Source of the DNA: Streptomyces sp. SAI-127
GTDB taxonomy: Bacteria; Actinomycetota; Actinomycetes; Streptomycetales; Streptomycetaceae
Direction of reading: 5' to 3'
NCBI RefSeq assembly: GCF_029894425.1
Contig: NZ_JARXYJ010000003.1
Coordinates: 248,001 to 312,000, forward strand
Length of the DNA: 64,000 nt
Numbering within the stretch: position 1 is the first letter of the stretch; each line of letters opens with the position of its first letter. Positions 52,424-61,229 of the stretch are shown here, in pieces. Position numbers and translations under genes: made by a program. The notes beneath the pieces were generated by a model. The model had not been told where the DNA came from and ran no database searches. It worked only from the letters and a program-made list of their open reading frames with translations.

Positions 52424-53290
52424 TCAGACGGTGGACCGGTCCGAAGGCTGTGCCGTGCCGGGCTGGTGGGCGCCCGTCTTGGCGATGAGGCGCTCCCGGT
52501 GCCGTCGGCCCCTGGCCTCGGCGAGCGGGATCACCCACCGCATCAGGCGGGGGAAGACGCCGGCGATCCGCTGGACCCGTCCGCCCAGCGGCGGAAACAC
52601 CACCTCGACCGGCTTGGAGGCGATCGCGTCGACGACGGTCTTGGCGATCTCTTCGGGTGCGTATGACTTCTCGGCGAAGGAGATGGCGCAAGCGGGGTCG
52701 GCCATCTCCTGCTCGAGCATGTCCGTGCGCGTGGACGGAGGGTGGATGATGGTGAAGTCCAGGGGCCCGTCGCGCTCCTCCAGGGCCACGCTGTGGTGGA
52801 AGGCCCGCATCCCGTACTTCGAGCCGCAGTAGGTGGCGTATCCGGGCAGCGGGAGGAATGCCGTCATGCTGCAGACGGTGATGATGTGGCCGTGGCCCTT
52901 TGCGGTCATCCGCTCGATCGCCGTGCAGGTGCCCGTGATGGTGCCCAGCAGATTGACCTCGACGATGTCGCGATGCTGCTGAGGGCTGAGATCAGTTGCA
53001 TGGCCGGTGTGAGTGATGCCCGCGTTGTTGACCAGAACGTCCACGGCTCCGAACGCGGCCTCCGCCGCTTCGAACGCCTTCACCCAGGCTGCCGGATCGC
53101 GGATGTCCAGCACGCACCCGGCGGCCCGGCTGCCCAGGCTGCTCACGCGGGCCTGCACGGCCTGCTCATTGACATCGGTCAGCATCACCCGATGACCGCG
53201 CGCGACCGCCAACTGTGCGATCGCGGCACCGATGCCGGAGGCCGCGCCGGTCACGAGAAGGACCCGGCTGTTTTCAGGCGTTTCACTCAT
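52424..53290 (-). CDS. Short-chain dehydrogenase/reductase
   Basis: The 288-residue protein has the NAD(P)-binding motif 'VTGAASGIGAAIAQ', 'LVNNAGIT', and the catalytic 'YCGSK' (Y-x-x-x-K) with a preceding Ser in 'VCSMTAF'. The long C-terminal end with 'LMRWVIPLAEARG' resembles SDRs with a hydrophobic tail. It would oxidise an alcohol or reduce a ketone in the pathway. It is followed on the same strand by the PLP enzyme, 66 bases away. Confidence 0.9.
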   Translation of the reverse strand: MSETPENSRVLLVTGAASGIGAAIAQLAVARGHRVMLTDVNEQAVQARVSSLGSRAAGCVLDIRDPAAWVKAFEAAEAAFGAVDVLVNNAGITHTGHATDLSPQQHRDIVEVNLLGTITGTCTAIERMTAKGHGHIITVCSMTAFLPLPGYATYCGSKYGMRAFHHSVALEERDGPLDFTIIHPPSTRTDMLEQEMADPACAISFAEKSYAPEEIAKTVVDAIASKPVEVVFPPLGGRVQRIAGVFPRLMRWVIPLAEARGRRHRERLIAKTGAHQPGTAQPSDRSTV

Positions 53291-53365
53291 GGCCACAGAG
53301 TCTCCTGGTCATCTGTCCAAGTCAACTGTCCGATATGAAATCGGCCCCGGTTGTTACCGAGGGCT

Positions 53366-54337
53366 TCACAGGCGAAACATCTCGATGCGACCGCCGTTCA
53401 GCTCGGCGGCGCGGACGGGATCGTCGGTCGGAACCGTCGCCGCGAACAAGGTGCGCCCGTCGAGTCCCGCGGCCAGGCAGCTCAGGGTGTTCTGGCTGGT
53501 CGCGACGCGATCGAGGACGCGGCCGCCCTCGGCCACGCGCACGCATTCGCCGCGCAAAGCGTTCGCGATCCACATCGTTGTGCCGTCGCTGTGCCAGGCG
53601 ATGCCGTCGGGGGCGATCGGCGAGGCGGAGCGCTTGGCGATGGCCGGGTGGTCCAGGAGCGCCGAGACGCGCCGGGTGATCCTGCCGAGCAGTCCCGGGT
53701 AGTTCACCGCATGCCACAGGAGCGGTGAGATCAGCGGGGCCCAGGGTCGCGGCTCGCCCAGGGTGCCGTCCGGTAGCACGGGGAAGGCGGAGAGCCGCAT
53801 GGCGAGGGTTTCGGCCGCCACCATAGTGGCGCCGTCGGCCGTGAGGACACATCCGTTGGGGAAGAGCACCGGTTCCGTCACGCCCAGCAAAGTTCCGTCA
53901 GGCGCCAGGCATGCGATCGGCGTCTTCGGTGGGCCGGGTGGCGCGTAGAGCATGGCGTTCGCGTGCTCGCGGGCGAACGCGTGGTAGTCGAAGCCGAAGT
54001 TGCCGACGTACGCGCGTCCTATCGGATCGACGAGCATGTCGTTGACCGGGCCGCCGACAAGGTGCCGCAGATCCGCGTGCTCGACGAGTCCGCCGTCTGC
54101 TTCCAGCCGGTAGACGACGCCTCCGTCCATGGAGGCGACGAGCATGCGCCCGTCCGGGAGCCAGCCGAGCCCGCCGGCCCGGCCAGGGACCTTGAGCACC
54201 GTCTCGGCTTCTCCGCTGCCGTCCCAGCGGTGCACCGTGCCGTGGGCGAGATCGGAGAACCACAGGGCTCCCTGATGCCAGCGCAGGGACTCGGGAACAC
54301 CGAAGCCGCTCAAGGCGACCGATGTCATCCGCTTCAT
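53366..54337 (-). CDS. SMP-30/gluconolactonase-like beta-propeller
   Basis: The 323-residue protein has the SMP-30 pattern: 'VPESLRWHQGALWFSDLAHG' with the first metal-binding Glu, 'GPVNDMLVDPIGRAYVGNFG' with the conserved Asn-Asp, and 'IAPDGIAWHSDGTTMWIANA' with the later Asp. These six-bladed propellers hydrolyse lactones with a divalent metal. ATG 54337 begins just before the first blade. It is the first gene of the minus-strand operon, divergent from the aldehyde dehydrogenase. Confidence 0.9.
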   Translation of the reverse strand: MKRMTSVALSGFGVPESLRWHQGALWFSDLAHGTVHRWDGSGEAETVLKVPGRAGGLGWLPDGRMLVASMDGGVVYRLEADGGLVEHADLRHLVGGPVNDMLVDPIGRAYVGNFGFDYHAFAREHANAMLYAPPGPPKTPIACLAPDGTLLGVTEPVLFPNGCVLTADGATMVAAETLAMRLSAFPVLPDGTLGEPRPWAPLISPLLWHAVNYPGLLGRITRRVSALLDHPAIAKRSASPIAPDGIAWHSDGTTMWIANALRGECVRVAEGGRVLDRVATSQNTLSCLAAGLDGRTLFAATVPTDDPVRAAELNGGRIEMFRL

Positions 54338-54388
54338 TCCAGCTGCTCCTCGGTGACGGTTTGCCCTGGCGTCCCTAAAAGTTGGACG

Positions 54389-54413
54389 CTTGTACAAGAC
54401 ACTTGACTTGTAC
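54389..54413. promoter_or_regulatory. Palindrome and promoter-like sequence between divergent operons
   Basis: A perfect 10-base palindrome CTTGTACAAG (54389-54398) is followed by a half-site CTTGTAC (54407-54413). A TTGACT hexamer at 54403-54408 could be the -35 box of the aldehyde dehydrogenase gene. The arrangement suggests a repressor that controls both directions. Confidence 0.55.
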
Positions 54414-54469
54414 GGGCGACCGTCTCATTCTGGGCGAACCGAAGTCAACGTTCCGGCAGGAGTTTTTCC

Positions 54470-56011
54470 GTGGCTCAGACTCGATCGCTCAGCCCAGGTG
54501 GCGCCCGGGCGGACACGCCCATAGCAGTGGACAATCCGGCCACCGGAGAAGTGGTCGGCCACGTCACGGACGCGTCGGCGGAAGAGGTGGCGCAGGCGGT
54601 CGCACGAGCCCGGCGGGCGCAGCCGGGCTGGGCGGAACTGAGTACCCGCAGCCGTGCGGAATTCTTCGCGCGCGGCCGTCAGTGGCTGCTGGCCCACCGA
54701 CAGGAGATCACGGACTCCATCGTCGCGGAGAACGGCAAGGCGGAAGAGGACGCGATCGTCGAGATCGTCTACTGCGTCAACGCCTTCGCCTACTGGGCCA
54801 AGCATGCGCGGCACTACCTCGCCGAGACGAAGATCCGCTCACTCTCGCCGTTCGTGCTCGGGCGCAGCATGTACACCCGCCGCGTACCGCTCGGCGTCGT
54901 CGGCGTCATCGGTCCGTGGAACAACCCGTTGATCAACTCCTTCGGTGACGCCATCCCCGCCCTGGCCGCAGGCAACGCAGTCGTCCTCAAGCCCTCCGAG
55001 TACACGCCGCTGACCGCGCTGCTCATGGAGAAGATGACCCGTGAGTGCGGCTGGCCCCGGGGCGTCTTCCAGGTCGTGACCGGCGCTGGCACCACCGGCC
55101 AGGCTCTCGTCGACGCCGCCGACTTCGTGATGTTCACCGGATCGACCAAGACCGGCCGGGCCGTCGCAGCGCGGGCGGGCGAGCGGCTCATCCCGTGCTC
55201 ACTCGAACTCGGCGGCAAAGACGCCCTGGTCGTGCTGGCCGACGCCTCCCTGGAACGAGCCGTGAACGTCACCCTGCACGGTGCCCTGTGCAACGGGGGC
55301 CAGATGTGCACGTCCGTGGAGCGGGTCTACGTGGAGGAACCCCTCTACGACGCATTCGTCGCCAGGCTTCGCGAGCGGTTCCAGGAGGTCACCTCAGGCA
55401 GGCCGGCGGGGCTGGGCAGTACCGACGTGGGCGCCATGACCTTCCCGCCCCAGATGGCGACTATCGAGGACCATGTCGAGGACGCCGTGAGCCGAGGGGC
55501 CCGCGTACTCGCGGGAGGCCACGCCACCCCAGGCCCCGGCCGGTTCTTCGAACCCACCTTGCTCGTCGACGTCGACCACACCATGAAATGCATGCGCGAG
55601 GAGACCTTCGGCCCCACGCTGCCCGTCATGAAGGTCGCGAGCGCGGAAGAGGCCGTCCGGCTCGTCAACGACAGCACCTACGGCCTGCAGGCCACCATCA
55701 TCAGCTCCAACATGAAGCACGCCCGGCACCTCGCGGAGCAGCTCGAGGCCGGCTGCGTCACCATCAACGACGCCCAGACCAACTACATGGCCCTCGGCCT
55801 GCCCATGGGCGGCTGGAAGGAATCAGGCCTCGGCGTCCGGCACGGCGCCGAAGGAATCCGCAAATACACCCGGCTCCAAGCGGTCAGCGTGAACCGATTC
55901 CCGATGCGCCGCGACCTTCACATGATCCCGTTCGACCCCTCGGCCTACCGGTCCATCCTGCGCCTGGTGGATGTCATGTACGGCAACCGCCTGCGCCGCC
56001 GGAACAAGTGA
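54470..56011 (+). CDS. Aldehyde dehydrogenase
   Basis: The 513-residue protein has the family motifs: 'GVIGPWNNPLINSFGDAIPA', 'FTGSTKTGRAVAARA' for NAD(P) binding, 'ELGGKDALVVLADA' with the general-base Glu and 'NGGQMCTSVERVYV' with the catalytic Cys. It would oxidise an aldehyde from the pathway to the acid. GTG 54470 has GGCAGGAG 8 bases upstream. The class II aldolase gene follows 37 bases downstream, so the two form an operon. Confidence 0.95.
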   Translation: MAQTRSLSPGGARADTPIAVDNPATGEVVGHVTDASAEEVAQAVARARRAQPGWAELSTRSRAEFFARGRQWLLAHRQEITDSIVAENGKAEEDAIVEIVYCVNAFAYWAKHARHYLAETKIRSLSPFVLGRSMYTRRVPLGVVGVIGPWNNPLINSFGDAIPALAAGNAVVLKPSEYTPLTALLMEKMTRECGWPRGVFQVVTGAGTTGQALVDAADFVMFTGSTKTGRAVAARAGERLIPCSLELGGKDALVVLADASLERAVNVTLHGALCNGGQMCTSVERVYVEEPLYDAFVARLRERFQEVTSGRPAGLGSTDVGAMTFPPQMATIEDHVEDAVSRGARVLAGGHATPGPGRFFEPTLLVDVDHTMKCMREETFGPTLPVMKVASAEEAVRLVNDSTYGLQATIISSNMKHARHLAEQLEAGCVTINDAQTNYMALGLPMGGWKESGLGVRHGAEGIRKYTRLQAVSVNRFPMRRDLHMIPFDPSAYRSILRLVDVMYGNRLRRRNK

Positions 56012-56048
56012 CCGTGCGATCGATCACCCGACAACGAAAGGCCCGCCG

Positions 56049-56852
56049 ATGACCACGACCCCCGCCCCGCACGCGTCTGTCGGAGCCATGCCCGAAGGCG
56101 TCACCCTGCCGCTGCCCCAGCAGAACCTGAGCGTCGAGGAAGAGCGCCAGGTCCGCAAGCAGGAACTCGCCGCCGCCTTCCGCCTGTTCGCCCGGTTCGG
56201 ATTCTCCGAAGGCGTCGCCGGGCACATCACCGCCCGCGACCCGGAGAACCCCTCAGCCTTCTGGGTCAATCCCTTCGGCATGTCGTTCAGCCAGATACGC
56301 GTCTCCGACCTCATCCTCGTCGACCACGACGGCAAGCTTCTGGAAGGCAAGCGCCCGGTCAACAACGCCGCCTTCTGCATCCACTCCGAAGTGCACCGGG
56401 CCAGGCCGGACGTGATCGCAGCCGCACACACTCACTCCGTGCACGGCAAGGCCTTCTCCAGCCTCGGCGTCCCGCTGGACCCGATCACCCAGGACGCCTG
56501 TGCCTTCTTCGAGGACCACGGCATCTACTCGGACTACCGCGGGGTCGTCAACGACACCGAGGAAGGCCGGAAGATCGGTGTGGCCCTGGGCGACGCCAAG
56601 GCGGTCATCCTGCAAAACCACGGACTGCTCACAGTCGGGGCGTCCGTGGCCGAAGCCGCCTGGTACTTCATCACCATGGAACGCTCCTGCCAGGCTCAAC
56701 TCCTTGCCATGGCCGCGGGCAAGCCGAAGCTCATGGACTCCGAGACGGCCCGGATGGTGCGGGCGCAGATCACCGGCGCCCTGCCGGGCTGGTTCCAGTT
56801 CCGCCCACTGTGGGACCAGGTCACCGCGGAACAGCCCGACCTGTTCGACTGA
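56049..56852 (+). CDS. Class II aldolase/adducin-type protein
   Basis: The 267-residue protein has the class II aldolase fold: 'GFSEGVAGHITARDPENP', 'AAHTHSVHGKAFSSLG' with two zinc-ligand His residues, and 'VILQNHGLLTVGASVAEA' with the third. Members cleave sugar phosphates or decarboxylate related acids. It probably acts with the aldehyde dehydrogenase and the minus-strand operon. ATG 56049 is preceded by AAAGG about 8 bases upstream. Confidence 0.9.
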   Translation: MTTTPAPHASVGAMPEGVTLPLPQQNLSVEEERQVRKQELAAAFRLFARFGFSEGVAGHITARDPENPSAFWVNPFGMSFSQIRVSDLILVDHDGKLLEGKRPVNNAAFCIHSEVHRARPDVIAAAHTHSVHGKAFSSLGVPLDPITQDACAFFEDHGIYSDYRGVVNDTEEGRKIGVALGDAKAVILQNHGLLTVGASVAEAAWYFITMERSCQAQLLAMAAGKPKLMDSETARMVRAQITGALPGWFQFRPLWDQVTAEQPDLFD

Positions 56853-56934
56853 CGCGACACGCTGATTGCATAGCGACACAGGAGTCCAGGGCGGGTGGGT
56901 CCGGCGGCAGCCATCCCTGATATTGCGTGGGTAT

Positions 56935-56952
56935 CCCCGGCTTCAGCAGGGG
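56935..56952 (+). repeat. Hairpin near the tnpB left end
   Basis: CCCC at 56935-56938 pairs with GGGG at 56949-56952, with an inner GC/GC pair and a TTCA loop. The right-end hairpin at 60100-60117 has the same TTCA loop, which suggests both mark the ends of the original IS200/IS605-type element. Confidence 0.4.
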
Positions 56953-57057
56953 AGGGAAACGCATCCTCGGCCCGGAGGCGCGAAGCGCCGGAGTTCACTG
57001 TGTTGTCAGTGGCCTCCGCTAGGTTGATCACTCATTGACCGAAGGGGGGTGGGCCGG

Positions 57058-58049
57058 ATGATCCGTGCGTACAAGTTCCTCATGCGGCCCACCGTGGGCC
57101 AGCAAGCTGCGCTCGCCGCGATGCTGGCCGATCACTGCTCTCTCTACAACGGGGCGTTGCGGGAACGCCGCGACGCCTACCGGCACACGTCGAAGACGAG
57201 CATCAAGTACGGCCAGCAGTCCGCACAGCTCAAGGAGATCCGTTCCTTCGACCCGGAGCGTCAGGGCCGCTGGTCATTCTCCAGCCAGCAGGCGACACTA
57301 CGCCGCCTGGAAAGGCGTTCGCCGCGTCCTTCCGCCGGGCCAAGGCTGGCGAGACGCCGGGCTACCCGCGCTTCCGGGGTGTGAACTGGTTCGACACAGT
57401 GGACTTCCCCAAAGACGGGGACGGCTGCCGCTGGGACTCCACTGCGCGCGACCGGGTCCCCCGCGTCCGTTTGCAAGGTGTCGGGCACGTCAAGGTCAAC
57501 CAGCACCGGCCGGTGGCTGGCAGGGTCAAGACCGTGTCTGTCAAGCGTGAGGGCAAACGCTGGTACGTCGTGCTGACCGCCGAGCAGGCGCAGCCCGAGC
57601 CGCTACCCAAGACGGACAGCGTGATCGGCATCGACATGGGTATCGCCCACTTCCTCGCCGATTCCAGCGGCGAGTTCGTTCCCAACCCGCGTCACGGGCG
57701 CAGGGCTGCCGCGAAGCTCGAGGCCGCTCGCCCGGTTCCCCCGAGTGCGCCGCGACAAGCGCACCGCCGGCCACCGGCGGGCCGTGGACAAGGTCGCCGC
57801 CCTGCACCGCAAGGTCCGCCGCCAGCGGCTCGACCACGCGCACAAGACCGCCTCCGGTCTCGTGCGGGAACACGGTGTCATCGCGCACGAAGACCTCAAG
57901 ATCCGCAGCATGGTCAAGGCTCCCGCACCGAAGCCCGACCCCGACCGGCCGGGCGGCTTCCTGCCCAACGGGGCCGCCGCCAAAGCCGGGCTGAACCACT
58001 CGGTCAACGATGCCGGATGGGGGTGTTCCTGACGATCCTGCACGCCAAG
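57058..58049 (+). pseudogene. tnpB: TnpB (IS200/IS605 OrfB), 5' part, frameshifted and interrupted
   Basis: The N-terminus 'MIRAYKFLMRPTVGQQAAL' and 'HCSLYNGALRERRDAY' are typical of TnpB, the RNA-guided nuclease of IS200/IS605 elements. After a frameshift near 57330 the sequence continues 'RGVNWFDTVDFP' and 'KTDSVIGIDMGIAHFL' (RuvC-I Asp), then after another near 57740 'RRDKRTAGHRRAVDKVA' and 'GVIAHEDLKI' (RuvC-II Glu), up to 'GWGVFLTILHAK' at 58049. There it is cut by the IS110 element. The remainder is at 59882-60091. Confidence 0.82.
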
Positions 58050-58070
58050 ACACCTCACGGTTGCAACGTG

Positions 58071-59297
58071 TCAAGCAGCGGCGGGTAGTTCGGTGCGAAA
58101 GGCGCGAGTCTCGTCGAACAGGATGTGTTTCTGGAGGCAGTGGTAGAGCTGGCCGATCATCTTGTTGAACAGGTTCCTCTGAGCGGCAGCGTGCCAGTCC
58201 CCGACCTCGCGGCGTCGGTCGTAGTGTGCCTTGGCCCCGGTAGAAGCGGTCAGGGCTGCGAAGGCCCAGAGGTATCCGGTGTGGTTGAGCCGGTCGTTCT
58301 TCACCCAGCGTCTGGTGATGCTGGACTTCTTCCCCGAGGCCCTGGTGATCGGGGATGCGCCGGCGTAGGCCTTCATGCCGCGGGCGGTGGTGAAGCGGGT
58401 GTGATCGTCCCCGATCTCAGCGAGGATCCGGGCGCCGAGCTGGGTTCCGAGTCCGGGGAAGCTCAGGATGATCTCGGCGTCCGGGTGCTGAGGGAAAGCC
58501 TCTTCCACCGCCTCGGCGAGCTGGTCGGCGGCGATGCAGGCGGCGTTGAGCTGCCGCAGCAGGGCGAGCATCTGCTTGCCGAGCGCGTCCTCGACCAACG
58601 GTGGCTGGTGCGCGCATTCGGCCCGCAGGACCTCGCGGATGCGCTCGGCGTCGGCATCGATCCCGCGCTGGCGGCCAGCGCGCTTGAGCGCCGAGCGCAG
58701 TTGCGCAAGCGACAGCCGGGCCGCCCGCGAGGGCGTGGGGGCGAGCTCCAGCAGGACGCGGGTCTCGGGGCGGCAGAGACCGTTCTGCCAGTGCAGGTAG
58801 GCGTCGAGGGCGGCGGGGAAGTACTCGCGCAGGAGCGAGCGGAGCTGGTTGGCGAGCTGCTGCCGGTTCCAGACTGCGTCCTGCTGGGCGCGGGCGAGGA
58901 CAGCGATGGCGCGGGCGAGATCGCTGTCCTGGGGCAACGGCCGGTGGGCGTGCATATCGGTGCGGAGGATGTTCGCCAGGACGAGGGCGTCGCCAGGGTC
59001 GGTTTTCTTCCGTGTGACCGCGTGGCGGTCGCGATATCGTGCGGCGGCCATCGGGTTGATGGCGTAGACCTGGCGCTTGCCGGTGCGCAGGACCGCGACG
59101 AGCAGACCGCGGGAGGTCGCGATGGCGACCGAGATCGGGGTGTCCTGGGTGTCGCCGTGCTCGGCAAGCAGATCCAGAAGGATCTTGTAACCGGTCGCGT
59201 CGTCTGTGATGTGGCGCTTGGCCAGGAGCGTGCCGTCGTCGTCGACCAGGGCGACGTCGTGCGTCCTCTCGGCCCAGTCAATGCCGCAGTAGATCAA
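58071..59297 (-). CDS. IS110-family transposase (DEDD type), intact
   Basis: The 408-residue protein has the N-terminal RuvC-like DEDD domain ('YCGIDWAERTHDVALVDDDG' with the first Asp, 'RKKTDPGDALVLANILR' with two more) and the C-terminal transposase_20 domain ('ILSFPGLGTQLGARILAEIG' and 'AYAGASPITRASGKK', holding the conserved Ser). IS110 enzymes use a bridge RNA to choose target and donor. No frameshift is present, so it may be active. It is not closely related to the remnant at 11363-11770. Confidence 0.93.
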   Translation of the reverse strand: MIYCGIDWAERTHDVALVDDDGTLLAKRHITDDATGYKILLDLLAEHGDTQDTPISVAIATSRGLLVAVLRTGKRQVYAINPMAAARYRDRHAVTRKKTDPGDALVLANILRTDMHAHRPLPQDSDLARAIAVLARAQQDAVWNRQQLANQLRSLLREYFPAALDAYLHWQNGLCRPETRVLLELAPTPSRAARLSLAQLRSALKRAGRQRGIDADAERIREVLRAECAHQPPLVEDALGKQMLALLRQLNAACIAADQLAEAVEEAFPQHPDAEIILSFPGLGTQLGARILAEIGDDHTRFTTARGMKAYAGASPITRASGKKSSITRRWVKNDRLNHTGYLWAFAALTASTGAKAHYDRRREVGDWHAAAQRNLFNKMIGQLYHCLQKHILFDETRAFRTELPAAA

Positions 59298-59881
59298 CTT
59301 CCCTCCTCTATGTGCGGGTGTTTGCGCTGGTCACGAGCGCATGCGGGCCACGCAGCGACCTAATTCCAGGCCTCGATCAAGGAACGGGCCGACACCTCAC
59401 AAGCCGTTCGTGGCACCAGCTCACCGCACAGGCCCCGGTCTGTTCCCAGAGCTCAGACGACTCGGGAAATGCAAGAGATCACCGTGCGACAGGCTCGCAC
59501 CACCAACTCCAACGAGTGATCAAGCGAACGGTGTTGACGCCGCTGGTGGCCGTGAAGGCGCCGAACGCCGCCGATCTTGGCGGAGACATCATGGCCGGGC
59601 TGAAAGAAGGCGTGCGTCCGGAGCCCACACAACCACCAGCAGCATCAGCGCTGGGTGGGTGGCAGCCACGAGAGCACCGAATGGCGCCGCTCTCTGGGAA
59701 GGCATCTCGGCCGTGACGTTGAGAGGTATCCACCGGAACTCACGAGGCCATCACCCGCCAGCTGGGTTGCGCAGCCGTACTGTCGGAGACCTTTACGGCC
59801 CGGTGGAGTGCAGGCGTCACAACCTGTTCGAACCAACTCACCGACTGGCGAGAGCCGGTGAGTTCCTTACAAGGGAATTAG
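59298..59881 (-). ncRNA. Non-coding end of IS110 element, candidate bridge RNA region
   Basis: This 584-base stretch lies on the 5' side of the transposase and has no supported gene. In IS110-group elements the bridge RNA is transcribed from this end, so its presence here is expected from family knowledge. A clear hairpin, ACTCACCG (59836-59843) with CGGTGAGT (59856-59863), lies close to the element's edge. I cannot define the RNA's ends or its target and donor loops by eye. Confidence 0.5.
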
Positions 59882-60091
59882 GCTGAAAGCGCCGGACGAG
59901 AAGTGATCGCCGTTGACCCCCGCAACACCTCCCGCACCTGCCCCCAATGCGGGCACTGCGCGAAGGGGCACCGGCCCACCCAGGAGAAGTTCCACTGCCG
60001 CTCGTGCGACCACACCGCGCACGCGGACACCGGGGGCGCACTCAATGTCTTACGGGCCGGGCTGGCCCGCCGCCAAGCCCCACCGGCTTAG
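59882..60091 (+). pseudogene. tnpB: TnpB, 3' part after the IS110 insertion
   Basis: The frame continues TnpB with 'VIAVDPRNTSRTCPQCG', the zinc finger 'CPQCGHC' and 'FHCRSCDHTAHADTGGALNV', which contains the RuvC-III Asp, ending in an Arg/Pro-rich tail at 60091. Intact TnpB proteins usually have 'HADxNAA' where this has HADTGGA. The 5' part lies at 57058-58049. Confidence 0.85.
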
Positions 60092-60099
60092 CGAGAAGC

Positions 60100-60117
60100 C
60101 CCCTCGTTCACGAGGGG
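60100..60117 (+). repeat. Right-end hairpin of the TnpB element
   Basis: CCCCTCG (60100-60106) and CGAGGGG (60111-60117) form a perfect 7-base stem with loop TTCA, 8 bases after the tnpB stop. In IS200/IS605 elements such hairpins mark the right end, and the guide RNA (omega RNA) overlaps this region with its guide just beyond. Confidence 0.6.
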
Positions 60118-60125
60118 AAGAGTCA

Positions 60126-60514
60126 CCGGAACCCACCCGCTCGTCGTGGGCCGCCATCTACGGGAGCGGCGCACCCGTGAGCGGTGCATTAGATAGGTGG
60201 CTCCGTACGTCCGCCGCTAACGCGGCTGGCTCTCCGGAATTTCACGCGGGAGCGCCCCGCCGGCCCGCGGACGATGAACAGTTCGATATGCCGGCAGCTG
60301 GTGACTGGCCAGCTCACCCATGCGGCATGGCTCAGACCTGGCTCACGCCCCAGGGCAGGCCCCCACCGACAGGGCAGACGCCTGTTCGGCGAGCCCGAGG
60401 CGGGAAATGCGACCGACCTCCCCGGAGACGAAGCAGCCGCGCATTCCTGGCGCATGGGCCACGGCTTGCCGACGACGATGCCGCCTTCGTGCCGGACTCA
60501 AACGGATGATCAAA
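60126..60514. other. Gap without a supported gene
   Basis: No gene is supported between the tnpB right end and the TetR stop. If the TnpB element was active, its guide-matching sequence would be the first 15-20 bases after the right end near 60125-60145. Confidence 0.35.
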
Positions 60515-61126
60515 TCAGCAGTCGTTCTTTGCGGCGAGGCTCATAAGGTGCTCGCCTGTCAAGCGGAGCACTTCGCGAGTGTGCTCGCTGTTACGGTCGG
60601 CCAGCCAGCACAGGGTGACGCCGTCCAGCACCGAGTTGAGATAACGGGCCAAGACAGGAATGGGCACGGTCCACTGGATTCCCGCGCTTTCGGCAGCTTC
60701 CGCGAGGAGCTGCTCGTGCACTTCCAGGTAGTGCTCGTACTGCCGTCGAGCCAGGCCCTCGAAACCGTCCTGGCGCAGCGCGTAGTGGGCGAGTTCATAC
60801 CCCACCTGCTGCTCTCCCGGATTGAGCTCGACCGCCTCCCAGAACGCGTACAGACTCTTGGCGATACGCGCGCCGAGGTCACCTTCCCCCTCGAACACGC
60901 TCCGCGCTTTGGCGACGCCGCTGTCCGTGATGCGGGTGATGACTTCCTGCAGGAGCTCCTCACGTGAATTGAAGCAGTAGTGAAAAACGCCCAGCGGCAT
61001 CTTCGCCTCGTTGACGACCGCACGTGTCGTTGTCTTGGCGACTCCTTCGCGGACCATGACACGGACCGCCGCAGCGATGAGCTCTTCCCGCCGGTCCTTC
61101 GCTGCCATACGAGACATCCGGTCCAC
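60515..61126 (-). CDS. TetR-family transcriptional regulator (BetI-like)
   Basis: The protein of about 200 residues has a TetR HTH near its start: 'RREELIAAAVRVMVREGVAK' and 'TRAVVNEAKMPLGVFHYCFN', followed by an all-helical ligand domain with 'FWEAVELNPGEQQVGYELAH'. Starts at 61126, 61117 or 61108 are all possible. A perfect 17-base inverted repeat just upstream is its probable own operator. Its targets are unknown; no gene is divergent within 340 bases. Confidence 0.9.
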   Translation of the reverse strand: MDRMSRMAAKDRREELIAAAVRVMVREGVAKTTTRAVVNEAKMPLGVFHYCFNSREELLQEVITRITDSGVAKARSVFEGEGDLGARIAKSLYAFWEAVELNPGEQQVGYELAHYALRQDGFEGLARRQYEHYLEVHEQLLAEAAESAGIQWTVPIPVLARYLNSVLDGVTLCWLADRNSEHTREVLRLTGEHLMSLAAKNDC

Positions 61127-61137
61127 CGTTCCCTCAA

Positions 61138-61154
61138 GAGTGACATGCTCACTC
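61138..61154. promoter_or_regulatory. Inverted repeat, likely TetR operator
   Basis: GAGTGA (61138-61143) and TCACTC (61149-61154) are exact reverse complements separated by CATGC. The site is 12-30 bases upstream of the TetR start codons, a common autoregulatory position. Confidence 0.65.
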
Positions 61155-61229
61155 GTATGTTAACCGGCGTCTTGGACGATCGACCAACTTCAATTCGGTC
61201 TTTCACGTCACGGTCATCCGATGATGAGT

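Larger units (their letters stand above)
58050..59881. mobile_element. IS110-family element inserted in tnpB
   Basis: Joining 58049 to 59882 restores the TnpB reading 'TILHAK' to 'AESAGREVIAVDPRN' in frame, which defines an insert of 1832 bases to within one or two bases. No target duplication or long terminal repeats are visible, as expected for IS110. It has one transposase gene and a 584-base non-coding part on the transposase's 5' side. Confidence 0.82.

Noticed and set aside
59312..59716. Protein-coding gene in the IS110 non-coding end
   Set aside because: Frames there are low-complexity and the region is expected to be non-coding with the bridge RNA.
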